A stretch of 60,029 nt of DNA from Euryarchaeota archaeon UBA58 (GCA_002498525.1 DAHR01000011.1:1247-61275), one strand, 5' to 3'; shown: positions 1 through 8,838, counted from the stretch's first letter. Numbers and translations: made by a program. Notes: generated from the sequence alone by a model not told the origin.

Positions 1-27
1 TACCCAAGTAGAAACCGAGGTGATTAA

Positions 28-1422
28 TTGTACAAGTATGAACACACAACCACCGTCGATGCTGATATCGATTCAACCTTCGCTTGGTTTGAGCATGAGG
101 GTTCATTCAGACGCTTGATGCCTCCTTGGGAGGTCGCTGAGGAGGTCAGGGCGGACGAGACTCTTGAAGTCGGATCCCAGAGAGTATTCAGATTCCCAAT
201 GGGCCCTGTTAAGATGACTTGGATAGCCGAGCACACGGCCTATGAGCCACCCCATCACTTCGCGGATACGATGGTCAAGGGGCCATTCTGGTCATGGAAT
301 CACAACCACAATCTTACGCATTCGAACGGCACCACGACTGTTGTCGATGATGTGACCTATCAAGTCCCATTCGGCCCACTTGGAAACTTGGCTGACACAG
401 TTCTGGGTGGAATGCTCGTCAGGGGTCGAATATCTAGGATGTTCAAGGCACGCGAACTGCGACTACAGCGTGACCTTGGGCGGCATGCTAAATTTTCTCA
501 TCTGCCTCGAAAGCGAATACTGGTGGCAGGCTCATCAGGCATGATAGGAACGCAACTGGTTGCTTTCCTAGATACCGGTGGACATGAGGTTTGGAAGTTG
601 GTGCGCCGACAGGCCAAGGAGGGGGCGAACGAAATTAGTTGGAATCCGGATAAAGGCTATTTGGATTCGAGTATAATCGAGGGTTTCGATGTGATTATCC
701 ACCTTGGTGGGGTCGGTATCGGAGATAAGCGATGGAGTAAGCGGCGTAAGCAGGCGATTCGCGACACACGGGTCAACAGCACGACTCTACTCTCGAAAAC
801 AATCGCATCTCTGGAGAATAAGCCCGAGGTGTTCGTACTCGCCAGCGCTATCGGCTGGTACGGCAATCGCGGAGACGAGGAGCTCACAGAGAAGAGTACG
901 TCGGGCGAGGGTTTTCTCCCAGACGTCTGTACCGAGTGGGAGGCTGCTGCAGAGGCTGTCGAAGATGCTGGAATCCGAACAGTCTACCTACGCACTGGCA
1001 TAGTGCTGACAGCGACCGGCGGAGCCCTCGGTAAGATGCTGCTGCCATTCAAGCTCGGTGCGGGTGGACCGATGGGGGGTGGCAAACAGTGGATGTCATG
1101 GGTATCTCTCGACGACCAGATTTACGCTATTCACCACCTCGTGATGAACGAAGACTCAAGTGGGGCCTACAATGTCACAGCTCCTAATCCAGAGAGACAG
1201 AAGAATTTTGCGAGGACTCTGGGCAGGGTTCTGAGACGACCGGCTTTTGTCCCCCTACCAGGATTGGTAATCAGGATGATATTCGGCGAGATGGGTGAGA
1301 AACTGACTCTGGAAAGTCAGAGGGTCCTGCCCATCCGACTGCAGAAGGCGGGTTACGACTTTGTGCACGAAGATCTTGAGTCCGGACTGAGGGACTCTCT
1401 GGGCATGTGGAGGAGTATCTGA
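28..1422 (+). CDS. SRPBCC domain fused to SDR-type epimerase (TIGR01777/YfcH-like)
   Basis: This 464-residue protein has two domains. Residues 1-150 look like an SRPBCC/polyketide-cyclase-like ligand-binding fold (VDADIDSTFAWF near the start). Residues 160-464 are an extended short-chain dehydrogenase of the TIGR01777/YfcH type, with the dinucleotide loop GSSGMIGT at about residue 169 and the family-typical stretch IGWYGNRGDEELTE around residue 275. YfcH-like proteins are about 300 aa, so the extra length is the N-terminal domain; this domain order is known in bacteria and archaea. I chose TTG at 28 because GAGGTGA lies 4 nt upstream and no in-frame ATG is closer. The substrate is unknown; an NAD(P)-dependent sugar-nucleotide or lipid reductase/epimerase role is inferred from the fold. 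A start upstream of the window cannot be excluded. Confidence 0.85.
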   Translation: MYKYEHTTTVDADIDSTFAWFEHEGSFRRLMPPWEVAEEVRADETLEVGSQRVFRFPMGPVKMTWIAEHTAYEPPHHFADTMVKGPFWSWNHNHNLTHSNGTTTVVDDVTYQVPFGPLGNLADTVLGGMLVRGRISRMFKARELRLQRDLGRHAKFSHLPRKRILVAGSSGMIGTQLVAFLDTGGHEVWKLVRRQAKEGANEISWNPDKGYLDSSIIEGFDVIIHLGGVGIGDKRWSKRRKQAIRDTRVNSTTLLSKTIASLENKPEVFVLASAIGWYGNRGDEELTEKSTSGEGFLPDVCTEWEAAAEAVEDAGIRTVYLRTGIVLTATGGALGKMLLPFKLGAGGPMGGGKQWMSWVSLDDQIYAIHHLVMNEDSSGAYNVTAPNPERQKNFARTLGRVLRRPAFVPLPGLVIRMIFGEMGEKLTLESQRVLPIRLQKAGYDFVHEDLESGLRDSLGMWRSI

Positions 1423-1428
1423 TTTCTC

Positions 1429-1662
1429 TCACAGAGAAGTCCGGAATCCCATTGCTCGTACAACGCACCACCCAGCCCGACCTTCGAAAATAGAAAATGC
1501 TCCTCCGCCTATGATTGCCATAGGAATTAACCATAGAACACCCCAATCGATTCCTGCAAAGTAGAAGACTGCCGCCAATACCGACCCAACTACGACTCCC
1601 ATGATTCCGAGCTTGAGGCGATATGCCTTACCTCTCGCTTCTATATTGCATTCGAACACCAT
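1429..1662 (-). CDS. small membrane protein, two transmembrane helices
   Basis: A 77-residue protein with two hydrophobic helices (about residues 18-36 and 40-56) joined by a short turn, and a C-terminal cytoplasmic-looking segment with GRAGWCVVRAMG. I do not recognise a named family. A TTG codon at 1674 is possible, but ATG at 1662 is preferred because an A/T-rich TATA box (1683-1692) is centred 26 nt upstream, the spacing seen at other leaderless genes here. It is convergent with the SDR gene, with only 6 nt between the stops. Function unknown. Confidence 0.65.
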   Translation of the reverse strand: MVFECNIEARGKAYRLKLGIMGVVVGSVLAAVFYFAGIDWGVLWLIPMAIIGGGAFSIFEGRAGWCVVRAMGFRTSL

Positions 1663-1682
1663 GATTTCAGGCAACTGTTTTT

Positions 1683-1692
1683 TTTTAAATAT
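1683..1692 (-). promoter_or_regulatory. TATA-like box for the small membrane protein
   Basis: On the minus strand this reads ATATTTAAAA, close to the archaeal TATA consensus, and is centred about 26 nt before ATG 1662. A run of nine T on the plus strand (1678-1686) overlaps it. Predicted start of transcription is at or next to the ATG. Confidence 0.5.
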
Positions 1693-1822
1693 CTATCCTC
1701 AACTGCTAATATTTGTTTGATCTATATGGGACGAACTAGACGCTAGCGAATGATTCACCCCTCTGTCAATCGGTATGAATGAGTCATATCCAGATGATAG
1801 GGTGCACGTTGGGTCTGAATCA

Positions 1823-2299
1823 CTAGGCGGCCAGCACCACGGACGTCACAATCTGACGGTCTGGCAGGCTCCAATACTTCCGCAGCAGCCGTTCCTTCTC
1901 CGCCGGTGAGACCATTGTGAAACCGTGGCGTTCGTAGAAACGGATCGCCCAGAACGCAGCGGCCCAGGTGCCTATCAAGACCGGACGGGTTGCCCCGTCC
2001 ATAATCTGGCCCAAGAGCTCCCCGCCGATGCCCTGGCTGCGATGCGCGGTGCGCACGTAGGCATGGCGGATCAGCGTCACGTCCTGAACGTCTTGTGTCC
2101 CCATCACCCCGACCAACTCCCCCTCTTTTTCATAACCCAGGAAAACGACCCCAGACGATATCTCCTCCAGGAGTTCTTTTCGAGGCATGTACGGGTCGTG
2201 CCAACGGTCGGATGGGATGATTCCCCGATAAGCTTGTGCGGCGTCGTTGATGATCTCGTAGATCGCTTCAAAATCGTCTTCGAGGCATTCACGGATCAT
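1823..2299 (-). CDS. GNAT-family N-acetyltransferase
   Basis: A 158-residue acetyltransferase of the GNAT fold. The acetyl-CoA loop motif is visible as RSQGIGGELL (R/Q-x-x-G-x-G/A), preceded by the beta-4 strand HAYVRTAHR, with FYERHGF in the C-terminal half as in many small-molecule GNATs. The substrate cannot be told. The start is set at ATG 2299 rather than 2317 because this ATG overlaps the stop of the preceding 50-aa frame in an ATGA junction, implying translational coupling. It is probably co-transcribed with that frame from the divergent promoter near 2480. Confidence 0.8.
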   Translation of the reverse strand: MIRECLEDDFEAIYEIINDAAQAYRGIIPSDRWHDPYMPRKELLEEISSGVVFLGYEKEGELVGVMGTQDVQDVTLIRHAYVRTAHRSQGIGGELLGQIMDGATRPVLIGTWAAAFWAIRFYERHGFTMVSPAEKERLLRKYWSLPDRQIVTSVVLAA

Positions 2300-2448
2300 G
2301 GATAGGCATACCACCACAATACTGCAGCCACTACGACCAAGCCCAAGCCTTGCAGCATGAGAGATCGTGGGCTTGAACCGTCGAATGCCCCGAGTTTGAA
2401 CATCGTACTAGTGTCGTCCTTGGCCACGATTGCGGAAGGGGGTGCCAT
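2296..2448 (-). CDS. 50-aa single-pass membrane microprotein upstream of GNAT
   Basis: A short open frame beginning at ATG 2448 and ending in TGA 2296-2298. The predicted peptide is MAPPSAIVAKDDTSTMFKLG up to residue 20, then a polar stretch, then a hydrophobic helix (about residues 31-47, GLGLVVVAAVLWW) ending YAYP. It overlaps the GNAT start by 4 nt (ATGA) and has a TATA-like element (GAATCATAG on the minus strand) about 32 nt upstream, so its context is that of a real first gene of a two-gene operon. There is no recognisable family. Function unknown; a membrane anchor or partner for the acetyltransferase is only a guess. Confidence 0.5.
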   Translation of the reverse strand: MAPPSAIVAKDDTSTMFKLGAFDGSSPRSLMLQGLGLVVVAAVLWWYAYP

Positions 2449-2493
2449 GCTTGAATGGTAGGTTGCAAAGGGCCCCCTATGATTCGTATGCGT

Positions 2494-2510
2494 GTCAGAG
2501 GGTACCCATT
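2494..2510 (+). repeat. 17-bp direct repeat, copy 1
   Basis: GTCAGAGGGTACCCATT, identical to 3385-3401. The two copies bracket the phosphotransferase gene. The core GGGTACCC is palindromic. Confidence 0.6.
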
Positions 2511-2516
2511 ATGACG

Positions 2517-2528
2517 AATATGTCATAG
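2517..2528 (+). promoter_or_regulatory. TATA-like element for the phosphotransferase
   Basis: AATATGTCATAG, centred about 28 nt before ATG 2550, fits the leaderless-promoter spacing seen across the window. Confidence 0.4.
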
Positions 2529-2549
2529 AGGGGGGCCCTATCATAGTTC

Positions 2550-3377
2550 ATGGATGAATTTCCCAATAGGAAAGCAGTCCGTGTCATCGGTGAGAGTTAC
2601 CTCTACAAGGGTGAGGAACAAATCTGGAAGGACAGAAGCCGCGCCCTCGCGACGGCGCTCAAGGACCTTGGATGGGACCTCTCGGCACCCTTGCACATTG
2701 AACCCCTTCCGTTGGGTCTCAGCAATCACAACTTCAAGATTTTCTGCGGCAACCATGGACCACTCCTACTGAGAATGTTCGGACCGACCGTAGGTGACTC
2801 CAACCCAGATGAGAGGCACATTCAGGACTCTGGGTTCGGAGCACATGTGGTACAGCGGCTTGACTGGGGTCGACTTGAAACATGGTTGGCAGGCCGACCG
2901 ATGCGGCGCGAAGATTGCGATAACAGTCAGGTGTTGGTGGCGCTTGCCAATGAATTACGACATCTGCATACGGTGGCTGGCCGAAACCATAACGACCTGA
3001 ACTTCACCAATGTTCTGGTATGCGGAAGTGAAGACTTCCCCACCACTCACCTTCTCGACTTTGAGTACGCCGGTCCACTTGACCCACCCCTCGACATTGC
3101 CAACTTCTTCTGCGAGTGGATGTATGATTTCGGAACACCCCGGTGGTTTGAACCGGATCCAACACGGTTCCCGTCTGACGAGCAGGCTCGTTCCTTCATC
3201 GCAAAGTATCTGGGGATCACTAATTACGCCGACGACGAGGTGTTGGCCTTTCAGAAGGAGGTTCAGGCACGGATTCCGTATGTGCATAAATTCTGGATCG
3301 ACTGGGCCATGAAAAATTTCTCAGACCGATATGAGTATGTACAATACGCTGAGCTGCGGCAAATCCTTGTGGATTAA
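2550..3377 (+). CDS. choline/ethanolamine-kinase-like phosphotransferase (APH fold)
   Basis: A 275-residue protein-kinase-like small-molecule phosphotransferase. The catalytic loop is HNDLNFTN (about residues 150-157; Asp is the catalytic base) and the metal-binding segment is LLDFEYAG (about 172-179), both typical of choline kinase/LicA/APH enzymes. GLSNHNF near residue 56 takes the place of the N-terminal phosphate-binding loop. These enzymes transfer the gamma-phosphate of ATP to a hydroxyl of choline, ethanolamine, an aminoglycoside or a similar compound; the substrate here is unknown. The gene stands alone between two copies of a 17-bp repeat and is divergent from the GNAT unit. Confidence 0.75.
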   Translation: MDEFPNRKAVRVIGESYLYKGEEQIWKDRSRALATALKDLGWDLSAPLHIEPLPLGLSNHNFKIFCGNHGPLLLRMFGPTVGDSNPDERHIQDSGFGAHVVQRLDWGRLETWLAGRPMRREDCDNSQVLVALANELRHLHTVAGRNHNDLNFTNVLVCGSEDFPTTHLLDFEYAGPLDPPLDIANFFCEWMYDFGTPRWFEPDPTRFPSDEQARSFIAKYLGITNYADDEVLAFQKEVQARIPYVHKFWIDWAMKNFSDRYEYVQYAELRQILVD

Positions 3378-3384
3378 GATACAC

Positions 3385-3401
3385 GTCAGAGGGTACCCAT
3401 T
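3385..3401 (+). repeat. 17-bp direct repeat, copy 2
   Basis: Identical to 2494-2510. It lies just after the phosphotransferase stop and 3 bp before the end of the convergent tag gene. Similarity extends weakly upstream (GATT about 14 nt before both copies). Confidence 0.6.
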
Positions 3402-3404
3402 GAG

Positions 3405-3986
3405 TCAGGATGACTTACGATTGGAAGTATGGCAAAAACAGCTCACCAAATGGTCATCGACCATGCCAGCAGCTTGCATCAATGCATAGCAGGTAGTCGG
3501 TCCAACAAAACTGAATCCTAAGTTTTTGAGAGCCTTGCTCATCTCTGTACTGGCCTCGGTAGTAGCAACGATATCTTCCATTGATTGCCGCTGATTGATA
3601 ATCGGCTCACCACCGACAAAACTCCACATGAATTCACTGAACGCATCCTCATCCTCACCAAAATGTTCGACAAATGCCTTCGCATTCTTAATCGCGGAGC
3701 GAATCTTAGCACCATTTCGAATGATACCGGCATCACCCATCAGCCTCTCTACATCCTCCTCATCGTAGGCGGCGACTTTGGCTGGGTCGAAGCCATCGAA
3801 AAGTCGCCGATAATTTTCGCGTTTCTTGAGAATGGTGATCCAGGAGAGTCCTGCTTGCGCGCCCTCAAGAATAATTTTTTCGAACAAGCGCCGCCCATCG
3901 CGGTTTGGCCTACCCCATTCTTCATCATGATAAGCGATGTATAGAGGGTCTTTCGTCGACCATGAGCATCGGTAAAAATCCTCCAT
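3405..3986 (-). CDS. tag: DNA-3-methyladenine glycosylase I
   Basis: A 193-residue protein matching the Tag family in length (E. coli Tag is 187 aa). Visible hallmarks are the N-terminal zinc cysteine and histidine (CSW near residue 7 and YHDEEWG near 20), the aromatic segment GLSWITILKKRENYR, and the C-terminal zinc ligands in DDHLVSCFCH. It excises 3-methyladenine from DNA as the first step of base excision repair. ATG 3986 is chosen over TTG 3989 because AGGTG sits 5 nt upstream. It is convergent with the phosphotransferase. Tag is mainly bacterial, so lateral acquisition is likely. Confidence 0.9.
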   Translation of the reverse strand: MEDFYRCSWSTKDPLYIAYHDEEWGRPNRDGRRLFEKIILEGAQAGLSWITILKKRENYRRLFDGFDPAKVAAYDEEDVERLMGDAGIIRNGAKIRSAIKNAKAFVEHFGEDEDAFSEFMWSFVGGEPIINQRQSMEDIVATTEASTEMSKALKNLGFSFVGPTTCYALMQAAGMVDDHLVSCFCHTSNRKSS

Positions 3987-4149
3987 CAATTCACCTAGTT
4001 TGGTCAGGGGTCTTGGTCATTTCCGGACTTTTTCTCAGCCAGCTCCAACTCATGAAATCAAACTGTAAAATCAATAGAATTGCCGACTCGATCAGATTTC
4101 GTCGCGCCCGTGTGAGGGCGACTTCCTCAGGGCGGGTCGACCGACCCTG

Positions 4150-7100
4150 TCAGACATCGTCGGGCGAGTCGTCGTTGAATTCTTCGTCTAAATCGCGCGG
4201 ATTGAAAGTCGACCACGATTCGATCATCTCGAGATCGCGCCGAATCGCCTCACTGCGCTGCTTGTGATGGGCCATCCCCACGAGCACCAGAATAACCAGC
4301 AAGCCGATGAAGTAAGGCATGCCACTGCCGGCCAACCAAGCGAGGATATTCGTCGTCTGCGGTTTGTTGATCGAGATTGTTTCCGTCAGCGATGGACTGA
4401 CCAATTCGCCATCGATGGCCCAGACTTCGACCCGCACCCAATTGCCCTCAGAGACCAGCCAAACGCCCCGATAACTCCACACTCCGTCGCCCGCTTGCGC
4501 ATCGCCCTCAAGGCCGTCGTCGTGGAATGCGAGATTGAGTATCTCGCCGCCGGCGGTCATCTCTCCGAGTACGCTCTGGGTCGTACCGTCGGCGTCGTCG
4601 AGCCGAATCGTGACCGTGACTGAAGTCGGCTCGTCCGCATCGATTGATCTCGGGTGTACTTGCAGTTCGGTGAGGACGGGGGAGGAGGAACCGATTGTGA
4701 GGTTGAGCGAGGCTGTCGAGGAGGCTCCGCGGGAGTCTTTGACGAGCAGGTCTATGCGGATGGCTCCGGGTGCGAATTGCACCTCGATGATGTCCCTGTC
4801 GCCGAGCAGCGTGCCTGTCGAAGTGGTCCATTGGAAGAGCACGATATCGTCGTCATAATCGTAAGACTGCGAGGCATCGAGGGTCAGTCGCGTGCCAGGT
4901 GGGATATACTGACCGTCGAGCAGAGTCGTAATCACTGCGACCGGTGCTGTCTCCATCACGTAGAGCATCTGAGTGTGGGTTCTGACGCGCTCGGTCGAGT
5001 CGCGCAATACGAAGGTGAGCTCATGCGCGCCGGCTGGAATGTAATCGTTGTACCAATACTCGTTCGTCTTGGCTTCGAGGATTGGCTCTAACATGAGGCT
5101 CGAGGTGACTGTGACGGTGAATGAGTCGCCGTCGGGGTCGAATGAGCGGCGGAAGTCGAAGAGTACGGGCAGGTTTGAGAAGACTTCGACGCCAGGCATC
5201 GGCGAGTCGAGGATGAGGATTGGTGCTGCCTCCTCGACTCGCACGGTTATCTCTGCTGAGACAATCGCGCCTGAGCCGTCGTCGACGGTGAGAGTGATGG
5301 TGTGATGTCCTTTCGGCAGGCGCGAATCGACGACCCAACCGCTGGCGAATGGTTCACTCAATCTGTCCGAAGACCAGATGACGCTGACGAGGTCAGTGCT
5401 GGTTGAGGTCGTTGGGTTGCAGACAAAGCCACTGCCATTGTCGGGCAGACTGTCGCAGGCCAGATCCCAATCGCCTGAGCCTGTCGAATCGAAGCGGATG
5501 AGCGTGCCCGAATTGGTCAGGATGCCGTCCGCGGGCAGGGCGATTACTGCGACGGGAGCTGAGTTGTTGACACTCACGAGAGTGCTGGTCGAAGTCCAGG
5601 TATCGGTGTGTACGGCGCGTTCATCGCTCGCGTACATGGTGATGCTGTGAATGCCCTCAGAGAGCCAGCCTTGCCACTCCACCGTATCGGTAGGTGTGGT
5701 TCCCTCGCCGAGCAGGCCGTCTCGGTCACTCCAGAACTCGTAGCGGACTTCATCGCCCTCCGGGTCGAAGACCATCGTGCCGTCGAGCCGAACCAGATGC
5801 GCTGAGGTCTGTCCGGCTCGCACCACATCGAATTGTGCGACGGGTACCTCATTGAACAGGCGAACCGAGAAACTCCAAGTGACATCGGGATTGTTGCCGT
5901 CCGAGAGGTGGACTGTGAGCGTGAACTGTGTCGGTGCATTAGGGAATCCAATGTCAAAAATCATCCCACAACCCTCGTCGGTCGGCGTCGAGAATCCATA
6001 ACTCGTCTCGATCCAGCAGGTCAGCGGGTCATTCTCTGGGTCGTTCGTTCCGTCGAGGTCGATGGTCGCATTCGCCGTCCTGCCAAGATGCATTATCCCC
6101 CAAGACGAGATGCTCGGCGAAGTCGAAACCGAGAGTCGAGGAGGCTGATTGAACAGCTCGATGGTCCGAGTCTCGGATACGCACTGTCCCTCATCGTCAC
6201 AGACCTCCAGAGTGATCTCGTGCTCACCATCAGCCAAGCAGCCTTCGCGCGATGTCCCAGCCTCGTTGGCCAAGAAGACTGAGCCATTGTCACTCGAACC
6301 CTGCAGACAATCGAGCCCGTCCGCCACATCGCTCGTCCAAGAGTAAGTCAGCGGATCGTCGTCCAGATCCCACGAAGCCGCCGCATCGAAAAGAACCTCG
6401 GAGCCACTCGGATATTCCGCCTCATCCTCTGGCGAATTCCAGATTATGAACGGCGGCTGATTGGGCAGATCCAACCTGCAATTCACCATCCTGTCCTGGT
6501 CCAGAACCACAGCCACCGAGTCATTATGCACACCGACATAATCACAGCCGACATTCACAGTGTTGAGACCTGACCACCCCGTAGAGGGCATCCAGCGGTT
6601 GCCGATGAAAGGCCCGAAGGTGTCGATTCCGGAGTAAGGCAGAGTGCCGTTGAGGGGCGATTCGTAAGCCGAGAAGGAGAGGTTCGCCAGCGCGTATGGA
6701 ATGTGATGTGCCAATTGATTCACCGCGTGAACCTCGACGAACCACATCACGTCGAGGATGTTGTCGAGGCCGTCATAAGTCGGGTCGGCCATCGCACCCG
6801 ATGAGATCCAGCGTAGATGGCTATTGCCTTCCATCATGAACGAGGTCTCGTGCGCGCTGCCGGGAATGAAGCCTGAATCGGTGAAATTGACGAAACTCGA
6901 TTCGACCGTCGGTGGCGAGCCAGTGCTGCACGACAAGCCGACATTCGTTGCCAGCAACTCGTGGTGGTCCACTAAGTCCAGACAAGTCCCCCCAATGCCC
7001 GAGATGATGCTGTCAACGAGGTGCGAGGTGATGGTCTCACCTGCTTTCCAGTAGACTCCGCCGTTGTTTCCAGACAGGTCGAGGCCATTCACAAGAGCAT

Positions 7101-8838
7101 TGACCTCATCCATCTCAATCGCGTAACCGCTCGAATTCATATTGACGCGGACATCGTCGAGGATGACGAAACCGTCTCGCGTCAGGCCGTTGTTATCGAT
7201 GTCGATTCCCGGCCCACTCAGAGGGTCGTGCACCTCGATGGCGCGAAGTTGCAGATCGATGCTGTCGCGTACGACGATGCCGTGTTGGTCACCGACCGAG
7301 GTGCAGGTGAAGCAGGTGACATTCTTGCCACCGCTCATCAGATCGTTGGCCTCGTCGAAGTAGAAGCCAGCACCGGACTCAGGGAAACTGGTACCGATGC
7401 CGTTTCTGTAGGTCACGACATATTGCAATTCGACATTGCTCGAATCGCGAACAGAGACGCCATGCCGAGCATTGTCGTGGCTGACGAGAATTGTGATGTC
7501 AGGATGGAATTCGCGGAAGTCGACGCCGCTCGCGCCGTTGTCGAAAACCTGCCAATCCTGACCGATCGCCCCCCCCTTCCAGAGCAGAACGCCCGGTCCC
7601 GTCGAGTTGCTGACGATGAGGTCGTTGATGACCGGAGCCCAGTTGACGCTGCGCATGAAAAGGCCGGCTCGATCGTTGATCGGAGAGGCCGCCGTCGGGC
7701 GTCCGTTGCCGTCCAGAGTCAGTCCGTTGATGATTGTCGATGAGCCGATCATATAGGCCTTGAAGCCGACGACTGGATTGTCCTCGATGAGTGCGTCATT
7801 GATGATCACACCACTGGTATTGACCTCAAACGCCGCCACCCCCAAACCCGGGGTCTTGGCGTCCGCGCCACCTGTGCCGCGCACTTCCAGATCGTTGAAG
7901 ACCGCGTGCGCGGGAATGTTGGAGAATTGGCTGTGATTGTATTGCTCGACCATCACGCCGCGATACATGCTGTTCGCAACGACCGCCCGCACGAAGGTCG
8001 GTCGGGTCGTCCAACCGGTGGTGATGTGTCTCACGAAGATGCCATTGTCGCAGCGGTCGATGTCGATGTCAGTGATGAGAGGCCGCGAATCCTCGATCCA
8101 GATTCCGGTGGCGACCGCGAGAGTCGCACCGGTGATATTGGTGATTTCGAGGTTGGAGATCATCCCGCCCGAGTTGCCCCAGTAATTGAGAGCGCGCGTG
8201 ATGAGGCCATTGGCGACGAGGCCGTCGACGATAGGTGCCGAGTAGGCGCCGACCGAGAGTCCGATACCGTATCGCCAACTAGTCGAGGCGCCGTGCAGAT
8301 CCTGTCCGCCACCCTCGATTCTGAGGTTGTAAATTCGTGGTGTCGCACCATCGAACAAATCTACTGCGACCCTGTCAGCATTGATCACCTTGACATTCGT
8401 CAGCACAGGATCGCTGCCGTAAATCGTCACTCCCCACTCGGCATCCTCGATGCTCAGATTGTCGATGCTCGAGCCCAAGCCCTGGCTTGATTGGTTGAAG
8501 ATGATGCCATCGTGCTTGCCCAGAATCGACTCCAGAACGACTGGGCTCAAAGCTGTCCCCTGAATGCTCAGACGGCCATCGACTGTCAGGTCCTTGTCAT
8601 TGCCGAGTTGGATCGTCGTGCCGGCCTGGACAATCAGAATATCCTGGTTGCCAACGGTGTATCCATCCTGCAGCACCACAGTCCCGGACCAGACAGTCGT
8701 CGAGCGTGTGGTGGAGGTGGAAGCGGTTGCGGCAAGTGGCATCAGCGAAGCGAGCAGGAGCAGGAAAACAAGACTCAGCGCGCGTCTCGACTCAGCCTTC
8801 TGCGAGCCCTTTGAGTCACTCGTCAGCCTCACCTGCAT
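4150..8838 (-). CDS. giant cell-surface protein: parallel beta-helix plus PKD-like repeats
   Basis: About 1560 residues from ATG 8838. The order is: signal peptide (RRALSLVFLLLLASLMPLAATA), a long right-handed beta-helix region of repeated short strands (about residues 60-650, many V/I-x-N/D-G turns), several PKD/Ig-like domains (about 820-1450; recurrent motifs such as ASWDLDDDPLTYSW and SFDPDGDSF), one transmembrane helix (MPYFIGLLVILVLVGMA) and a short acidic cytoplasmic tail. Beta-helices of this kind bind or cleave polysaccharides; PKD domains act as extracellular spacers. Location is therefore the outer face of the membrane. The start at 8838 (not 8934) is supported by the signal peptide and by a TATA-like box centred 30 nt upstream. 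No catalytic residues could be assigned. Confidence 0.8.
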   Translation of the reverse strand: MQVRLTSDSKGSQKAESRRALSLVFLLLLASLMPLAATASTSTTRSTTVWSGTVVLQDGYTVGNQDILIVQAGTTIQLGNDKDLTVDGRLSIQGTALSPVVLESILGKHDGIIFNQSSQGLGSSIDNLSIEDAEWGVTIYGSDPVLTNVKVINADRVAVDLFDGATPRIYNLRIEGGGQDLHGASTSWRYGIGLSVGAYSAPIVDGLVANGLITRALNYWGNSGGMISNLEITNITGATLAVATGIWIEDSRPLITDIDIDRCDNGIFVRHITTGWTTRPTFVRAVVANSMYRGVMVEQYNHSQFSNIPAHAVFNDLEVRGTGGADAKTPGLGVAAFEVNTSGVIINDALIEDNPVVGFKAYMIGSSTIINGLTLDGNGRPTAASPINDRAGLFMRSVNWAPVINDLIVSNSTGPGVLLWKGGAIGQDWQVFDNGASGVDFREFHPDITILVSHDNARHGVSVRDSSNVELQYVVTYRNGIGTSFPESGAGFYFDEANDLMSGGKNVTCFTCTSVGDQHGIVVRDSIDLQLRAIEVHDPLSGPGIDIDNNGLTRDGFVILDDVRVNMNSSGYAIEMDEVNALVNGLDLSGNNGGVYWKAGETITSHLVDSIISGIGGTCLDLVDHHELLATNVGLSCSTGSPPTVESSFVNFTDSGFIPGSAHETSFMMEGNSHLRWISSGAMADPTYDGLDNILDVMWFVEVHAVNQLAHHIPYALANLSFSAYESPLNGTLPYSGIDTFGPFIGNRWMPSTGWSGLNTVNVGCDYVGVHNDSVAVVLDQDRMVNCRLDLPNQPPFIIWNSPEDEAEYPSGSEVLFDAAASWDLDDDPLTYSWTSDVADGLDCLQGSSDNGSVFLANEAGTSREGCLADGEHEITLEVCDDEGQCVSETRTIELFNQPPRLSVSTSPSISSWGIMHLGRTANATIDLDGTNDPENDPLTCWIETSYGFSTPTDEGCGMIFDIGFPNAPTQFTLTVHLSDGNNPDVTWSFSVRLFNEVPVAQFDVVRAGQTSAHLVRLDGTMVFDPEGDEVRYEFWSDRDGLLGEGTTPTDTVEWQGWLSEGIHSITMYASDERAVHTDTWTSTSTLVSVNNSAPVAVIALPADGILTNSGTLIRFDSTGSGDWDLACDSLPDNGSGFVCNPTTSTSTDLVSVIWSSDRLSEPFASGWVVDSRLPKGHHTITLTVDDGSGAIVSAEITVRVEEAAPILILDSPMPGVEVFSNLPVLFDFRRSFDPDGDSFTVTVTSSLMLEPILEAKTNEYWYNDYIPAGAHELTFVLRDSTERVRTHTQMLYVMETAPVAVITTLLDGQYIPPGTRLTLDASQSYDYDDDIVLFQWTTSTGTLLGDRDIIEVQFAPGAIRIDLLVKDSRGASSTASLNLTIGSSSPVLTELQVHPRSIDADEPTSVTVTIRLDDADGTTQSVLGEMTAGGEILNLAFHDDGLEGDAQAGDGVWSYRGVWLVSEGNWVRVEVWAIDGELVSPSLTETISINKPQTTNILAWLAGSGMPYFIGLLVILVLVGMAHHKQRSEAIRRDLEMIESWSTFNPRDLDEEFNDDSPDDV

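Larger units (their letters stand above)
2470..2538. promoter_or_regulatory. divergent promoter region with imperfect inverted repeat
   Basis: The two arms are GGGCCCCCTATGA (2470-2482) and TCATAGAGGGGGGCCC (2523-2538); one is the reverse complement of the other apart from a few inserted G/A. Each arm contains the TATA-like CATAG of its outward-facing gene followed by a G-run and CCC. The centre carries GGGTACCC. So the 50-aa frame/GNAT pair (minus) and the phosphotransferase (plus) have mirror-image promoters. A regulator binding the G/C box between TATA and start would control both; this is inference. Confidence 0.45.

Noticed and set aside
7021..7743. Long plus-strand open frames inside the beta-helix gene (up to 240 codons)
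   Set aside because: They are the antisense shadow of a strongly coding gene with a signal peptide and domain repeats; the translations show no family and a skewed Arg/Asp/Val composition.
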